Source: Stenopsyche tienmushanensis
Taxonomy: Eukaryota > Arthropoda > Insecta > Trichoptera > Stenopsychidae
Length of the DNA stretch: 64,000 nucleotides
Direction: 5' to 3'
Assembly (NCBI GenBank): GCA_008973525.1
Contig: WACJ01000046.1
Coordinates: 1,302,001 to 1,366,000 of the forward strand
The notes beneath the pieces were generated by a model. The model did no database searches. It saw only the letters and a program-made list of their open reading frames with translations, and was not told the origin of the DNA. The translations under genes were made by a program, and so were the position numbers. Below are positions 26,750 through 38,770 of the stretch, piece after piece; within the stretch, counting starts at the first letter, position 1; each line of letters starts with the position of its first letter.

Positions 26750-27010
26750 CATAAGTTAGTATTTCGCTACAAGATTTCCATAAGGGGATCATCAAATTAC
26801 TTCAGGTCCACAATTGGCTCACAAAAGCAGCACTTGGATATGAAATGCAGTCTGTTCCTTGGCATCGTATGCTGAAATAGCCACAGCCAGTCTGTTTACA
26901 TGTCACTTAAAAGCCAATTAATTGCTTCATAAACATTGCGGTTGCAAACCCATGGGCCGTATACTTCCCATAACAAAGTTTATCAGCTTCCGGAAGGCTT
27001 ATTGGAACAA
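26750..27010. other. GC-richer non-coding island
   Basis: About 260 bases with no open frame, containing AAGCCAATTAATTGCTTCAT (an AATTAATT homeodomain-type core) and GTTGCAAACCCATGGGCC. The texture is like that of insect intronic regulatory elements. Inference only. Confidence 0.25.
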
Positions 27011-28079
27011 GTTTTAACACTTTCAGCCTTATCGAATTTAAGTAGCAAATAAATCAAACCGTTGCCTATATATAACATTTCATTATATAATATTACATAT
27101 TTTGAGTTCGCATTCAAACGATTTCTCGTAATCTTCATGTTTGAAATATAGCGAGCTAGCCTTCGTGCTTTTAGTTTATTCTCTTCTTTGGATGCTTCTT
27201 ACGTGGGATGCAATCATCTTGTTCAATCTATAGTGGATCGCGATGAATTTTACCCACACAATCTTATCTGGATATATATTTTAAACAAGCACGAGTACAT
27301 TCTTTAGACGTTTTTATTTTCTGATTTTAAATTAAAAGGCAAAGGATTTTTTCTTGAAAAACAACCTTAAAGAAAATATTTCATCAAGATAAGGCTTTGA
27401 TTTTGTAAACATTTTTTTACAACATTTGAACACAATATTAAATTAAACAACATTTAATTTAACGGGATTGGAATCTCTTTGAATGAAAAAATAATATTTT
27501 AATAGTTATAATAACTTGGCATCGTATTCAAATATTGTTTTCTAGTTAATTAACTTTGTCTACCAATTATTGCTTTATTACTAATTCATCTTTAACAATA
27601 TTGTTAAGAATCTAATAGATAACCATTTCGCCTACATTTTTTTTTATAAAAAGTTATCGTTAAACAATCAATCTTTCGTAATCCTTTCTAACTTGATTCA
27701 ATTAACAGTGATTAGTAATTATACCAGTCGTTTTATATGCGATCCTTAGGGTAGATCAACTATTTTCTAATCCATATGTTGGTAGCCCCTTCTTTAGACT
27801 GATTAAAAGCTTAAGTGAACCATTGCCACAAAACCACTTGGTAATCTCTCCACATGCCTCTTAGATGCCAACCGTTGACTCCAATCTTTCATACAAGATA
27901 GATTAATGTCTAAAATTGATTATCAACACTTTTCAGCATTTTTATTTATCTCCGCGTTAATCGCTTGAATTATATAGATGTTATAATGAGATTTAAACTT
28001 CGTTACGATATTTTAAGTATTCAAGCATGCATTGACGCCAACGGCGTACATAACTTTAAATAATCCAGATCAAGTTAAC
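27011..28079. other. AT-rich DNA, no feature seen
   Basis: No gene or RNA recognised. Confidence 0.55.
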
Positions 28080-28440
28080 AGGTAATCTTGTGCAAGTCAA
28101 GGATCTTCCAAAGGAGGCCGTTTCACTAATTTGGGCATGGGTTGGATCCTGGAAATCCTAGGAGATGCAATAGCGAACCGGCCTTCGTACAAACTTTGGC
28201 CGCACTACGTCAGTTCTGCGGACGTCTACTCTTGATTAATAATTCCCAAAACTCGCATCGATCGTGGGGCCCCCGGGCCCCAAGGTGACGAAGGTAGTGG
28301 CTTAAGAGGCCCCATTAAATATTGAGCTGGAGGTCCCCCGGTTCGATGGTCCCATATCGTTTCTCGTAGTCGTCGAAGTGTAAAGTTTTGAAGGATAATC
28401 GCTGCGCGAACGCCCTTTGGCCACTCGGTCATTAGCGTCT
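28080..28440. other. GC-rich block, unclassified
   Basis: Abruptly GC-rich, with GTGGGGCCCCCGGGCCCCAAGG near 28264 (core GGGGCCCCCGGGCCCC is nearly self-complementary). A 68-codon minus frame (28226-28432) crosses it: MTEWPKGVRAAIILQNFTLR and onward, Pro-rich at the end. It has no domain I recognise. The sharp edges suggest an inserted element, but I could identify neither inverted ends nor a target duplication. Confidence 0.3.
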
Positions 28441-28870
28441 TTTCCTCAGTTTTACACGTCGCTTATTCAGCCCTTGAGGAACTTATATACAACAAAGATA
28501 ACAATATCCTCCCTCTGCATCCTTTTCTGCCGGGGGTAAGAAGTAATTACTCAAGACTATTCCACCTTACCCAAACACATTTAAGTGACTTTCCCTTTAT
28601 AAATAACGTTTAAAGCACATCTTTTAACAATCTTCTCTCCCATACGGCAAATTTTAGATACAATTCCAACTTTTACGACTTCCTGTTATAAATTAAATAT
28701 TTGTCTTTTTAAATAAAAATTAGTTAGTTTCCTTTTTTTTGACTATTTCTCTGGTTATATTTATTTTATCAAATCAACGAAGTTGATCAAAATTGCACAT
28801 CCCAATGTAACATACCATTATATATTTCGAAACGTTGCTATAAAATAGCGACATGGGGCTTATATAAAAC
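28441..28870. other. Non-coding DNA, no feature seen
   Basis: No gene recognised between the GC-rich block and the mariner. Confidence 0.5.
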
Positions 28871-28872
28871 TA

Positions 28873-29893
28873 TTGGGTTGATGCAAAAGTTTTTACGTAT
28901 ATTTGTTTAAAAATATGAGAAAAAATCTACGAACTGATGAACGGCAACTTTTTTTAAACTAATATTTTGTGTAAAATATGCAATGTACCTGCTTTCTACT
29001 CAGTTTTGATTTGGCCAACGAGTCATGAAGAGTCATAATTTTGTTTTTAAATGTTACCATATTACCTTAATGCAATCAAATCACTGTGGCGATCAAAAAT
29101 ATATGTGAAGAATCAGCTAATTATTCGCGATGCAACATTTCGCATAAGGATAATTTTCAAGTACGACTTCTGGGTTCCAGCAAACTTAATAATTCGTATT
29201 TCAAAATGCGTTTCATTAACTGCAAAATAAAAACGACTTTTACTTAGATTTGTAACAGGTGATTAAAAATTAGTAGTATACAACAATGCTGTACGAAAAA
29301 GCATTAAACCAGACCTGGACAAGTACCATGATTACCTTCAAAGCCAAAATGTATTAAAATAGGTAATAGTTTGTTTTTGGTGGGATATAAAGGGAATAGT
29401 TTATTATGAAGTATTAAAATATAACCAAAAAATTATAGCCAACATATATTGTGATCAATTAACAAAACTGAATACGACTCTTTATAAGGAAAGACCAGAA
29501 TTAGTGAAAAAAAAGATGTAGTGTTTTACCACGATAACGTGCGACCACATTTAGCAATAAGAACGCAACACAAGTTAAGATAATTGAATTGGGAGGAAAT
29601 GAAGCATCCAGCATACTTGCCAAACCTTGTTCCATCGGATTTTCATTTATATATGATTGCTGATATTTTTTTAATATAAAATAATTACTTCAATCACGGA
29701 AATCAAAACATCTCTAACTTTGTGTTTTGCATCCAAGTCTCAAGAATTTTATACCAATGGAATGATTGAGCTTATGGAAAAATGTGAAACTGTTTAGGCT
29801 AACAATGTAGATCATATAATTGACTGACATAATAAAAAATCGAAACAAATCTACTTATTAAAAAAATACGTAAAAACTTTTGTATTAGCCCAA
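28873..29893 (+). mobile_element. Mariner transposon, internally deleted
   Basis: Starts TTGGGTTGATGCAAAAGTTT and ends with a diverged inverted copy (AACTTTTGTATTAGCCCAA), flanked by TA at 28871-28872 and 29894-29895. Length is 1,021 bp, about 260 bp shorter than the related copy at 23304. Sub-terminal sequence CTTTCTACTCAGTTTTG matches that copy closely, so the two belong to related families, but this one has diverged more between its own ends and is likely older. Confidence 0.88.
29052..29795 (+). pseudogene. Mariner transposase pseudogene, HTH region mostly lost
   Basis: Translating the plus strand gives fragments in the normal mariner order: a short piece ending in IYVK, then KYDFWVP, FVTGD, CFWWDIKGIVYYEVL with the second catalytic Asp, TTLYKERPELVK, HDNVRPHLA, and HPAYLPNLVPSDFHLY. 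Several stops and frameshifts interrupt it. Compared with the 23304 copy, the segment encoding most of the helix-turn-helix domain is missing, between the IYVK piece and KYDFWVP. Start and end are approximate. The catalytic Asp residues remain readable but the gene is dead. Confidence 0.85.
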
Positions 29894-32091
29894 TATTTAT
29901 ATCACATTTTTTTAAAAGTGGTCAATAAACATGTAATGTAAAAAAATTACATAACGTGTAAAGTTAAATTTAACAAAATGACTAATGAATATTTTTTAAA
30001 TTTTCAGCATAATTTTGGAATTGAAATAAAGACTATCGTCATTAAAGCTGAAAAATCAAGTTGAAACCTAAATACATATTAATTGATTTTGACTAAGTGT
30101 TGTTAAATGAATTAACTTCTGGACTTTTATTACAAAGGTACTGGTGCTTATCCAGGTTGTATAAAATCTGAAATATAAATATTCCTGGCTGATTAACTTG
30201 ATACATTCTCATCTTAATTATAAATTTCGCTAAAAAAAACTACTTATAGGGTAATTTATTTAAGACATGCATAAGGCTAATAATATTCTAGCTGACATGT
30301 ATTCATTTTAATATAACTATATAATGTATTATTTCATCGTCTAATTTTTGCGAAAATATATACCATGAAGAGTTATTAGCCTCATAAAACGATGAATAAA
30401 TATTTTTTACACGACACGACAAAAATTCAATTTTCATAGCATCATAAAGGAGAAAAGGCAAACAAACAATTATCCTTTTTGTGTCAAGACAAATTTCAAT
30501 TCAATTTTGTTATGCTTCAATTAACAAAATCAAAATCTCAAGCATCCTGTTATCACTGTAATATCTCAGATAAATTTCATTAAACAAAAATAGAAATTAC
30601 TACCCCCGAATAAAATAATTGATTTATTTCTTGTGACTCTTACACACAAGAAAATAAAAGTTATTATTTGAATCCATGGTGTAGCAGTATTTTTGACGGT
30701 TTGACGTAAACTTTTCTTTATGACAATCTTCATGTTTTAGCGATCAGGGCCTGTCCTTCGTCAGAGAAAGGTTGACAGGCGCTATTAAATGGCAAAAGTG
30801 CCAACTGAACTTGTTCACTTCTAGACATGATTCCTAAATTAACAGATTTTAGATTTCTTCGCCCCAATCTTGTGTTTTTGACTTCCTTTGTGTTTCGTCG
30901 CCTTATCTTGCTCTTAAATTAAATAAGAAAAAAACAATGTATTAATAGAAATACCAACACAAATATCTTGAATATTATATTTTAATTTCACAACAAACAT
31001 ACCTTTTACTAATCCAAAATAGACCTACAGAAAGCCTTTACAATCAATATTCATCATATTTAAAAACAAATTGTAAAACAGCACCAATTATGAAACATTA
31101 GCAAATTAAAGCAATTATATAATATTTGCGATTGATTTTTAATAAAAAAAATACAAACCGTTTTATTCCGACTTATTTTAGGTAACACATATAAGAATTC
31201 AGCTCTACTTAATACTATTCTTACTCAAAATGTTGAAAAATTATCATCATTCCATAAAATCAATTTTTTATTAAGATTTCATGAATAAATATGTTTAAAC
31301 AGTCTATCAACAAACAACCAAATATTTAGATAAACCGCAATCTCACAAATAGTTTTGAACAATGAGTTTACACAAATATAAAAAAGACTTATTCAGGTTA
31401 CGCTTTGGGTCACAGTGACTGCAGAAGATAAGCTACTTTTGATAAGATTTTTTTCTACAAAAATGAGTAGCTTAATAGATAATGAATTTTATTTAAAAGC
31501 ATTAACAATAAGACATTAATAAAAAGGCAGACCCATTCATTTTTAGCTGAGTACTATATAAAGAATGCTAATTTTGTTTTATTGCAAGCATTAATAAAAT
31601 CGTTATCATAATCATATCGGTTGAAGACACTTGATAGCATACACTGCACTAAGCCATAACTTCCAAGTATTAGAATTCAATGGATCGAATGTTATCTTTA
31701 ATGATTAAGCAATAAATTTTGTATCAGGATCGATAAGTTGAACAATCTGCTAAAGATTGTATTGGGATTGATGCTAATTCACTATCATAAATTGCATAAT
31801 TATACTTATATGAGGTATTTCTATAAATAATTAACTGCAATATGATTATATATGCCGATATTTCATTGCGTTTTGTAGTAGAGTAAAAGAGTAAAAGTCT
31901 GGGTAGTAAGAAGTCATTTGGTTTTTTTTTTCATTATATTATTTTGGGATTAATGGTATTTTTTAAGGAATTTTATTTACTTTTGACTCATGATTAAAAT
32001 AAAATAATCAACTGATGGCCAAACAAATCTTAGACTGTAATATATCAAGTTGACTAGTTTCAATCAATCAAGTATTTGGAATAGATTAAGG

Positions 32092-32400
32092 CAAGGATGT
32101 CCAACCGATCGATCTTTTAAAGCAAATTTGTCGAAGCAAAATTTGGTCGATCCCAAAAACTTCCCTGAATTTTTAAAAATATATATTATTTTATATAAAT
32201 ATATTTACAGACGACGATGAAAAATATAATCCCGACGAACTGTTTGGCTCGACTTGATTTGTGCTTATCTGCTAATTTAGGGTATTAAATAAAATCTTCT
32301 ATAAGAATCGTATTAGAAGTTGATCCCAAAACAATTTTAAATTGAAAAGTAGCTCTAACATGTAAATAAAAATCAAAAACTCACTTCAACCAAAAAACGT
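32092..32400. mobile_element. Possible hAT-like non-autonomous fragment
   Basis: CAAGGATGTCCAACCGATCG followed by TTTGGTCGATCCC, and then AGTAGCTCTAACATGTAAAT near 32348, recalls hAT-type short elements whose ends read GGGTGTCCAACC and contain GTCGATC and AGTAGCTC blocks. Evidence is motif-level only and both boundaries are approximate. Confidence 0.25.
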
Positions 32401-33119
32401 GCTATGTGTACTTTACTGTATGATAGACAAATAAAGACATAATGCAATGTTCTTTTTTAAAATGAAGCGATTAAATTACAGCTGATTCATATTGCCATGA
32501 AATTGACAATGCGAATTAAATTTAAAAATAAGTGATAATCAATAGATATGAGCCATAACTATTGCAAGACACAACCACACATATCATATTGCAATTTTTG
32601 TATCAGCCAAAATAAATAATCAACATGAATTATAAACCGATTTCAATTTTCTTTTTCAACGCATTTCGGCGAAAATTTCTCACAATGATATAACGCAGCT
32701 TTTACTCATTTTATTTAGCTAGGAATGTTTATACAAATCACAATTTTCGACCTTCTTCTAGAAATAAAAAAGAAAGATGAAACAACTGACAAGATTGGCA
32801 GTTAACAGATTGAAATTGACTCTTAACGCGCGCACTTCAGAATGGCTTTATTTCATTTCTGATTGTTTTATCATAATTTTATATTCGTAATACTTTTTTG
32901 TAAAAGAAATATATACATTTAAACATGCCAAAAAAAAATACTGATATAAATGAGTTTAAAAGTGATTGACAAGAGTATATTAAAAAGACGCTGATTTGAT
33001 ATTATCGGCATTGGTTGATGGAAATAAAAATTGTCTTTCTTGTGCAATACGGAAAACAGACTATAACTCTGTTTTCGATCATAACTAGGTAATAAGAATC
33101 AAGATAGTCATTTCAAGAA

Positions 33120-33940
33120 TAAATTGTCCGTGTGACCGCGCTCGATGCTCTCAATTCGGTCGGACGTTAATGAGTTAAATTAATTCATTCACTTGAATAT
33201 CTTTTTGCGCCTTGCAGATCTAATTTCATGGTGTCGCGTGTATTATAACCAACTGTCGGTGGTTTTACTTTAGTTCAGAACAATCTGCTAAGCCGCAGCC
33301 CTCCCGTCCTTTTTTAAAGTTTCACACTTCCTGAAGGCGAGATAGGAACATTTCCTTGTCAATTATATCCAAATTATAAAGTAGCACGTTTCCACGTAGC
33401 CTTATATAACTTTGCATAGCGAGGGGAAGGCGAAATGAAAAAGGACTGGCGTGAATTGAATCGTCTGAAGTAACGAAGTAATCTTAAGACAAGTACAAGA
33501 TCGTTCTACTAAAAGCTGCCCACTCCCAGTTCTTCTCCTGTACTCCTCAGGTAATAAAATCCTCGTGAAAACACCTGCAGCATGCTCGTAATAATGCCTA
33601 CCCTACGCCCAACTTGTTCCATATAAATTTAACTACTCGAAACTAAAGTAAATCTTCCGCACGTCTCCGGCAAATACCTTTCACGCACTTCTACGCACTT
33701 TCTTGCCTTCGCTTCGCCTGAACACAAACTCATACGATTTCCCAAGAACCGATTTATCGGCGCAAATCCTCAATATTTTAAAAGCGTGTATGAAAATAAA
33801 TCTTTTATATGTTCTTTTTTTAACACGCCCCCTAGTCTATCGGCTTCTGCACTTATGGATTCATCGCGTGATTTTTTTGTAATACGGATTCCATGACATT
33901 TATAAACACCCCCTCGTGAAATATGTTTCTCTTCGCTAGT
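33120..33940. other. Large GC-richer non-coding island
   Basis: About 800 bases of balanced composition inside AT-rich DNA, with no open frame of 60 codons or more. It contains CGCTCGATGCTCTCAATTCG near 33139, CCGCAGCCCTCCCGTCC near 33295, a pyrimidine-rich CACTTTCTTGCCTTCGCTTC stretch near 33697 and ACACGCCCCCTAGTC near 33821. Candidates are a cis-regulatory module, an untranslated exon or a non-coding RNA promoter. No single motif decides. Confidence 0.3.
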
Positions 33941-34787
33941 ACAATATTTGCCTAGCCTTTAACATTTCTCAATAATAAAACGGCCTTTATTCATATGCTA
34001 AATGGGGCAAGAGTATATCAATTTTATATTTAGCCATGGGAATTCCATTGAATTTAAAATATTATGACATATCCGCGCAAATGCGATATGACAAGTAATG
34101 GTATCCGACAAGATGCCCATTAAAATTCAAGCGAGGTCTATTATTAGGGAATATTATTCATAATTTAAACGATGTTGATCCTTATTTTATAACAGAGAAG
34201 ATTGAAACATGGAGTGACTTAAGAAGAACATAAAATATAGGCACCAAAATTAAATATTAAAGCTATTTTATTTGCAATAACCTGGTAAGTTCTAAACAAC
34301 TTGATAATCTGACAATTTCATTTGATTGAAATACCATCACATTTTTAATTTTAATAAATAGTCTGTATAATTTTTAAAATCCAGAAAATAAATAGGGTGT
34401 TTTGCACATTTTGAGGGTTAATGCGCCAAACTTCCTATATATACATGACATATATAATACTACAAAAAAGTCCTATTCAATTGATATATCAATACTAAAC
34501 ACAAGTATTTGATTAACTTTCAATATTCACAGTGACGTATGATAATGAACACATTTTAATATCTAAAAACTTGCTATACTAGTACAAGGTTATTAATAAA
34601 ACGCCTAATTCTCGTTTTAATATTACTACGATGTTTTTACTTTTTAGTCTGGCATATGATTAAATCTTAGAGTTATTAGTTAAAATAAATTGTAAATTTA
34701 TACATTAAGTACTGAAGTGCTCGTTTAAAATGACTTTAAAATGACATCACTTGAAGAAATCATGATTTATAACACAATTCGTACATA

Positions 34788-34953
34788 TTGACTCTTTCCA
34801 CTCGTAAGTCGACATTATGTCGCCAAATGGATTTAGACTTTCAATCATATATTGACAGTTAAGCTTCGAGTATTATGTCTAAAAAAACCGAAAAATTAAT
34901 TACAAGTTGATACTATCCATAATCTTAAAAAAAATACGAGTGGAAAGGGTTAA
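34788..34953. mobile_element. piggyBac-type MITE
   Basis: The right end reads CGAGTGGAAAGGGTTAA on the plus strand, so inward from the TTAA it is CCCTTTCCACTCGTA. The left end reads TTGACTCTTTCCACTCGTA, the same terminus with two changes, including a decayed TTGA in place of TTAA. The arms are 15 bp with one mismatch; the unit between target sites is 158 bp and has no coding capacity. TTAA target duplication with CCC-starting ends is the hallmark of piggyBac elements, and this size is typical of their non-autonomous derivatives. Confidence 0.65.
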
Positions 34954-36819
34954 TATTTTTAAATTGATAATATGCATGTCATCTCACGTTTTCAATCTTT
35001 ATAGTACATAATGTTCTATTATGTTTTTCCGCTTACAAAATATGTAAAGATTCAAATTAATGAAAAAAGTTGAGTTTTTTATTTTGAATGGAATTTAGAG
35101 AATGTTATATCGTATCTAATAAATATGCAACTTTTTCAAAGCGAATCTTGTCTTTAATATGATCTCTATGTACTTGAGAAACGTTTAGGAATTTCTACTC
35201 AAATATTGCAGTATGGTATGAATTCAGCGAAAAAAGCTCTAAAAGCACGTATTTACACAAAAATAAAACAATATTAATTCACATAGTATTCATAAAAGTT
35301 AATTACAAATCCGCAGCACTAACAGCCATCCAATAAAATTATATTAGAGCAAATCGACTTTTATGATGCAAATATATTATCTTGAAAAGTTTTGCAGATA
35401 AACGAAAATATCTATTCAATTTGATTGAGAATCATTATAATAATTTCCAAGCGGAATGAAGGCAAGAAATTACAATTTATCTTCCAATTCAAAATAACGT
35501 TGCTTTACTCTCAGCCCTCATTATATTACCAAATATACACAAGCGAAATCTTCATAAATATATATTTTGGCGAAGATTGGCATATTCATTTCATAAACAC
35601 TTCAAACACAACCGCATTTTCTATGTTTATTTCCTATATTCTTATATTTATACATAACATAAATTACCATTTCTAATTCAATTCAATTAAACAGTTCTCA
35701 CATTTATATATAATCAATAATGACTTGTTATCATCGCAATGTATTAACACATCGAAGAAATATTATCATTACCAATTTAAAATTGGATGCTGGACAATTT
35801 TAAGCTTATCTTGTGATTTCTATTTGAAACAGTTTCTTATTCTGTCGACTTAAATAAAATGAAGCAGTTACTGAACTATCACATACTAATGCTTGGTAGT
35901 TTTCATCCATATTTAATCCGTCCTTTGACTTTCTTTAATTCTTCTTATGAAAAACCATTTATAATATTTTTTTTATATATCTTCGTCTTTAATAGACTTT
36001 CTTATACAATATCAGAGTATTTATATTGATATCCGATAATTTATATAATTAGATCTAACAAATGTTGGTATAGTAGATTAGATCCAGGATTCTTATTATG
36101 AAAGCTCAAGTTTAAGTCCAGTTTGTGGAGAGAATGTCCAATCAACCAATAAATATGAGAGATCGAATATATTAGTACTTTAAGCCGATCGTCTTGATCC
36201 AGGATTAGTTTGATTCCCTTATTCTAAACGTATAAATACTAAGTTAATTAATGAATTTGGGCAAAGTCCGGTTTAATTGTTGGGATTTACAACAATAATA
36301 AAATATGTAAAGGACAATATAAAACTATTACATGAAGGAATATCCTATAGAGATCACCTACATCTGATAACAAATATGGAATCTTAAAAATTATTCAAAC
36401 CAGTCAAACCAATTGGGATGTATAAAGAGGCAACAGGCTGAAATTAAATCCGATCTTTCATACAAAGAGATCAGGAATAATACATATAATGAATAATTAG
36501 GTCGATGACATAAAAAATATGTATGTCTATTTTTTTAAAATCAATTTTCTTTAAAGTTGGTTCGAGTAATTCAAAATTATTATTTTACCCTTTTAATAAT
36601 AATCTATTATTTATTATCATGTGAAAGTTGCAAAAATTTATATATCTATAATTTTCATTGGTGTTGGAAAATTACGACATTTAGAAAGTCAACGAACTGT
36701 AAGTAAGACAAAACTGTTGAAAATGTTAATTAAGAGTCACATAAGGATTGGTTGCAGCTTTGTGGTGTTCGTCAGAATTGGATTTGCGAAATTCGCATAT
36801 GAATGCAAACAAAAGTGAG
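34954..36819. other. AT-rich DNA, no feature seen
   Basis: No gene recognised; an 83-codon frame at 35425-35676 is low-complexity, Ile/Tyr-rich and looks like chance in AT-rich sequence. Confidence 0.5.
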
Positions 36820-37200
36820 AACACATTTTGTGTACACACAAAACCCGCCCAGCCCAACAAATCCCAGCCCATCCCAACATTGACGGAGCCCACCTTCATT
36901 ATTATGGGAATCCCACTTTTGCACATAAAGCATACAATGTTCCCTGGGCCGTTTATCTTTTGAGCTGTAAGCTAAATATTACCATCCCCAAAGCAAACTT
37001 GTTTATTTCCGGCTATTTTTCCTGCAATCACAATTTTATTCGAAGGCTTTAAATTAAAATTTTGTGTTTAACTTTATCCGTTTGAAAACAAAGGCAAACT
37101 GCCAATTCACGTTATTAATTTCGAAATAAAACAAAGGTTGCCCTCTGATGGAAATTGCGAGGCGTTTTCTTTCGGGGCGTAATCGTTTCGTTCAACCCTA
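36820..37200. other. GC-richer non-coding island
   Basis: A C-rich block (CCCGCCCAGCCCAACAAATC near 36844) followed by GTTCCCTGGGCCGTTTATCT near 36939 and TTTCGGGGCGTAATCG near 37170. Overlapping 60-75 codon frames on both strands have no domain. TTTGCACATAAAGC (36917-36930) and TTTATC-type sequence give it a regulatory-element texture. Inference only. Confidence 0.3.
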
Positions 37201-37684
37201 AGCGCTAATCATATTTATGTATTAAATTGCAACGTGAAACAATATTTGGCCTTACTTTATTTTATGATGAAGAGGTGTGTGGAAATATTTACATGAGAGT
37301 ATTTCAAAAATAAAAAAAATCAACGCCTTAATAGAGATATATCGTTGCGATGCACTTACTGCTCATTTTATTAAATTCTACGTAAGCAACGAGAAGCTTT
37401 CAATAATTTATATACTTCAAAATTATAAAAATAATAATTAATTTTTAACAAGCATCTACGTGTTAAAAAAATTACACACACAACATCATTATAAAACAAC
37501 AATAGCTCTATGTACTGACTTAATATTTTTTAATCTTTTAAGACACAATATCGTGTGAAACACGTAGTAATATATTCAATTCAAACAAAAATCATGAAAC
37601 TGTGATACAGTACTAATAAAACGCAAGGCTGATATGTTCAAAATTCATAATCATATGATAAAGTTAAAAAAGGAAAGCTTAGGT

Positions 37685-38755
37685 GACTTAATAACTAGAT
37701 GTGAGAAATGTGTTCTTTACTCTAAATATGGACATAAAAATCAGTGGCTATCGAAGAGTCAGGTAGCAAAATCGACCCCTAAACCCGTCCTGACAACAAA
37801 AAACAATATTTTGTCTGTTTGGTGGGACTGCAAGGGTATCGTTTAGCGGCAACAATAGAACAACAAAAAAAAACAACCCTCTCTCGTGCATCGAAAACAA
37901 GTGTTTATACAGCATGATAATAATCATCCCCATTTGACAGGTGGTTGTTAGACTTCACGATGCCCACTCATAAAACCCCAGGAGGGGGTGCCAACATCAA
38001 GCCTGTGGGCAACGATTGAACCCCTGGGGTAATGATGTGGAGTAAAGATGTGCGAAAGTAACCTCGTCGGCTTACCCATCAAACGCTGCTGGGGTAGCCC
38101 AGCTAATATGAGTAAGTTGCGCAGGTCACAGGGTGTATGAAACAGCCGATTAGAATAGTTGGTGGAGACTGTGTCAAAGACTCACCACTATCCTCAACAG
38201 CCTAGGTATACAGGGGAGAACGATTTTAGGCTATTCGAAAGGCGACTCGACTCCGTGCCTAGGTACTACAAATGACCGAACCGATACGAGTACCATGGGG
38301 AAAGGGTAGCTTCTGCAGTCCGTTATCTTCTGCAGCCCCCTTAAAACTGAGGTTGGATTCGCTATGGCAGTGAATCCACGGTATTCCTTTAAATTTAACT
38401 TGAACCATTGTCGTTTCTCCTCCTCCGCACTCTCGGGCGCAATAGTCTAAAGCTGGTTTTCCTGCGGCGGAGCAAAATGGGTGGGCGTCTGGATACTCTG
38501 CGCATAGCGTATCTCATGGGGCTAAAGGATCAGTGGAAGACACTCTTTATGTGGCTAGTTCAGAGTAACCCGGAACAGACCATACAGCAGCGCAGGAATT
38601 GGGTTTGTTTTTAATGAACCCCCAATCCAATCAGTCGCTGTCTGATGTCTGTCGTATTGTCATCCCCATATGGCGAAAATAATGCGGGAAAAAATAAACA
38701 GCCTTGGATGGAAGACAATTCGATATCCTCCTTTTTCTCCAGACATTGCTCTGTC
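37685..38755 (+). pseudogene. Mariner transposase pseudogene (interrupted)
   Basis: Left piece: LITRCEKCVLYSKYGHKNQW, then SQVAKSTPKPVLTT, then LSVWWDCKGIV with the second catalytic Asp, corresponding to the usual TGDEKWVLY and WWD regions. A deletion follows, since only about 27 codons separate WWD from the next motif where about 90 are normal. The next motif is QHDN with NHPHMA, equivalent to QHDNARPHTA. It is completed across the insertion only when one copy of the target duplication is removed. The right piece continues RYPPFSPDIALS, with a stop in place of the last catalytic Asp. The N-terminal HTH region is not visible. Confidence 0.8.
37934..38659. mobile_element. 726-bp retroposon-like insertion with 10-bp target duplication
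   Basis: The bases TCATCCCCAT occur immediately before (37924-37933) and after (38660-38669). Deleting the insert plus one copy restores alignment with the mariner paralogue at 49950. The insert is GC-richer than the host DNA and has no inverted ends. It holds CTTCTGCAG twice (about 38310 and 38328) and a 68-codon frame at 38408-38614 with no known domain. A 10-bp duplication without inverted ends suggests target-primed reverse transcription, for example a SINE or a LINE-derived element joining 5' and 3' untranslated regions. No obvious poly-A or simple-repeat tail is present, so the class stays open. Confidence 0.7.
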
Positions 38756-38770
38756 GTAATTGTATTGATA

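Larger units (their letters stand above)
29896..34787. other. AT-rich DNA with one large GC-richer island
   Basis: Mostly AT-rich with no gene. A hAT-like end begins near 32092 and is listed separately. 30700-30830 is a short balanced patch. 33120-33940 is the largest GC-richer non-coding island of the window and is listed separately. Confidence 0.45.
37630..38770 (+). mobile_element. Mariner relic split by a later insertion
   Basis: Two flanking pieces (37630-37933 and 38660-38770) together make the central part of one mariner transposase; the middle is a foreign 726-bp insertion. No inverted ends were found, so the boundaries are those of recognisable coding similarity. It belongs to the same family as the relic at 49400-50130, with which it aligns directly by eye. 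Confidence 0.75.

Noticed and set aside
37934..38659. The insertion as a DNA transposon
   Set aside because: No inverted terminal repeats at the edges; a 10-bp duplication does not fit the TA, TTAA or 8-bp patterns of the families seen here.
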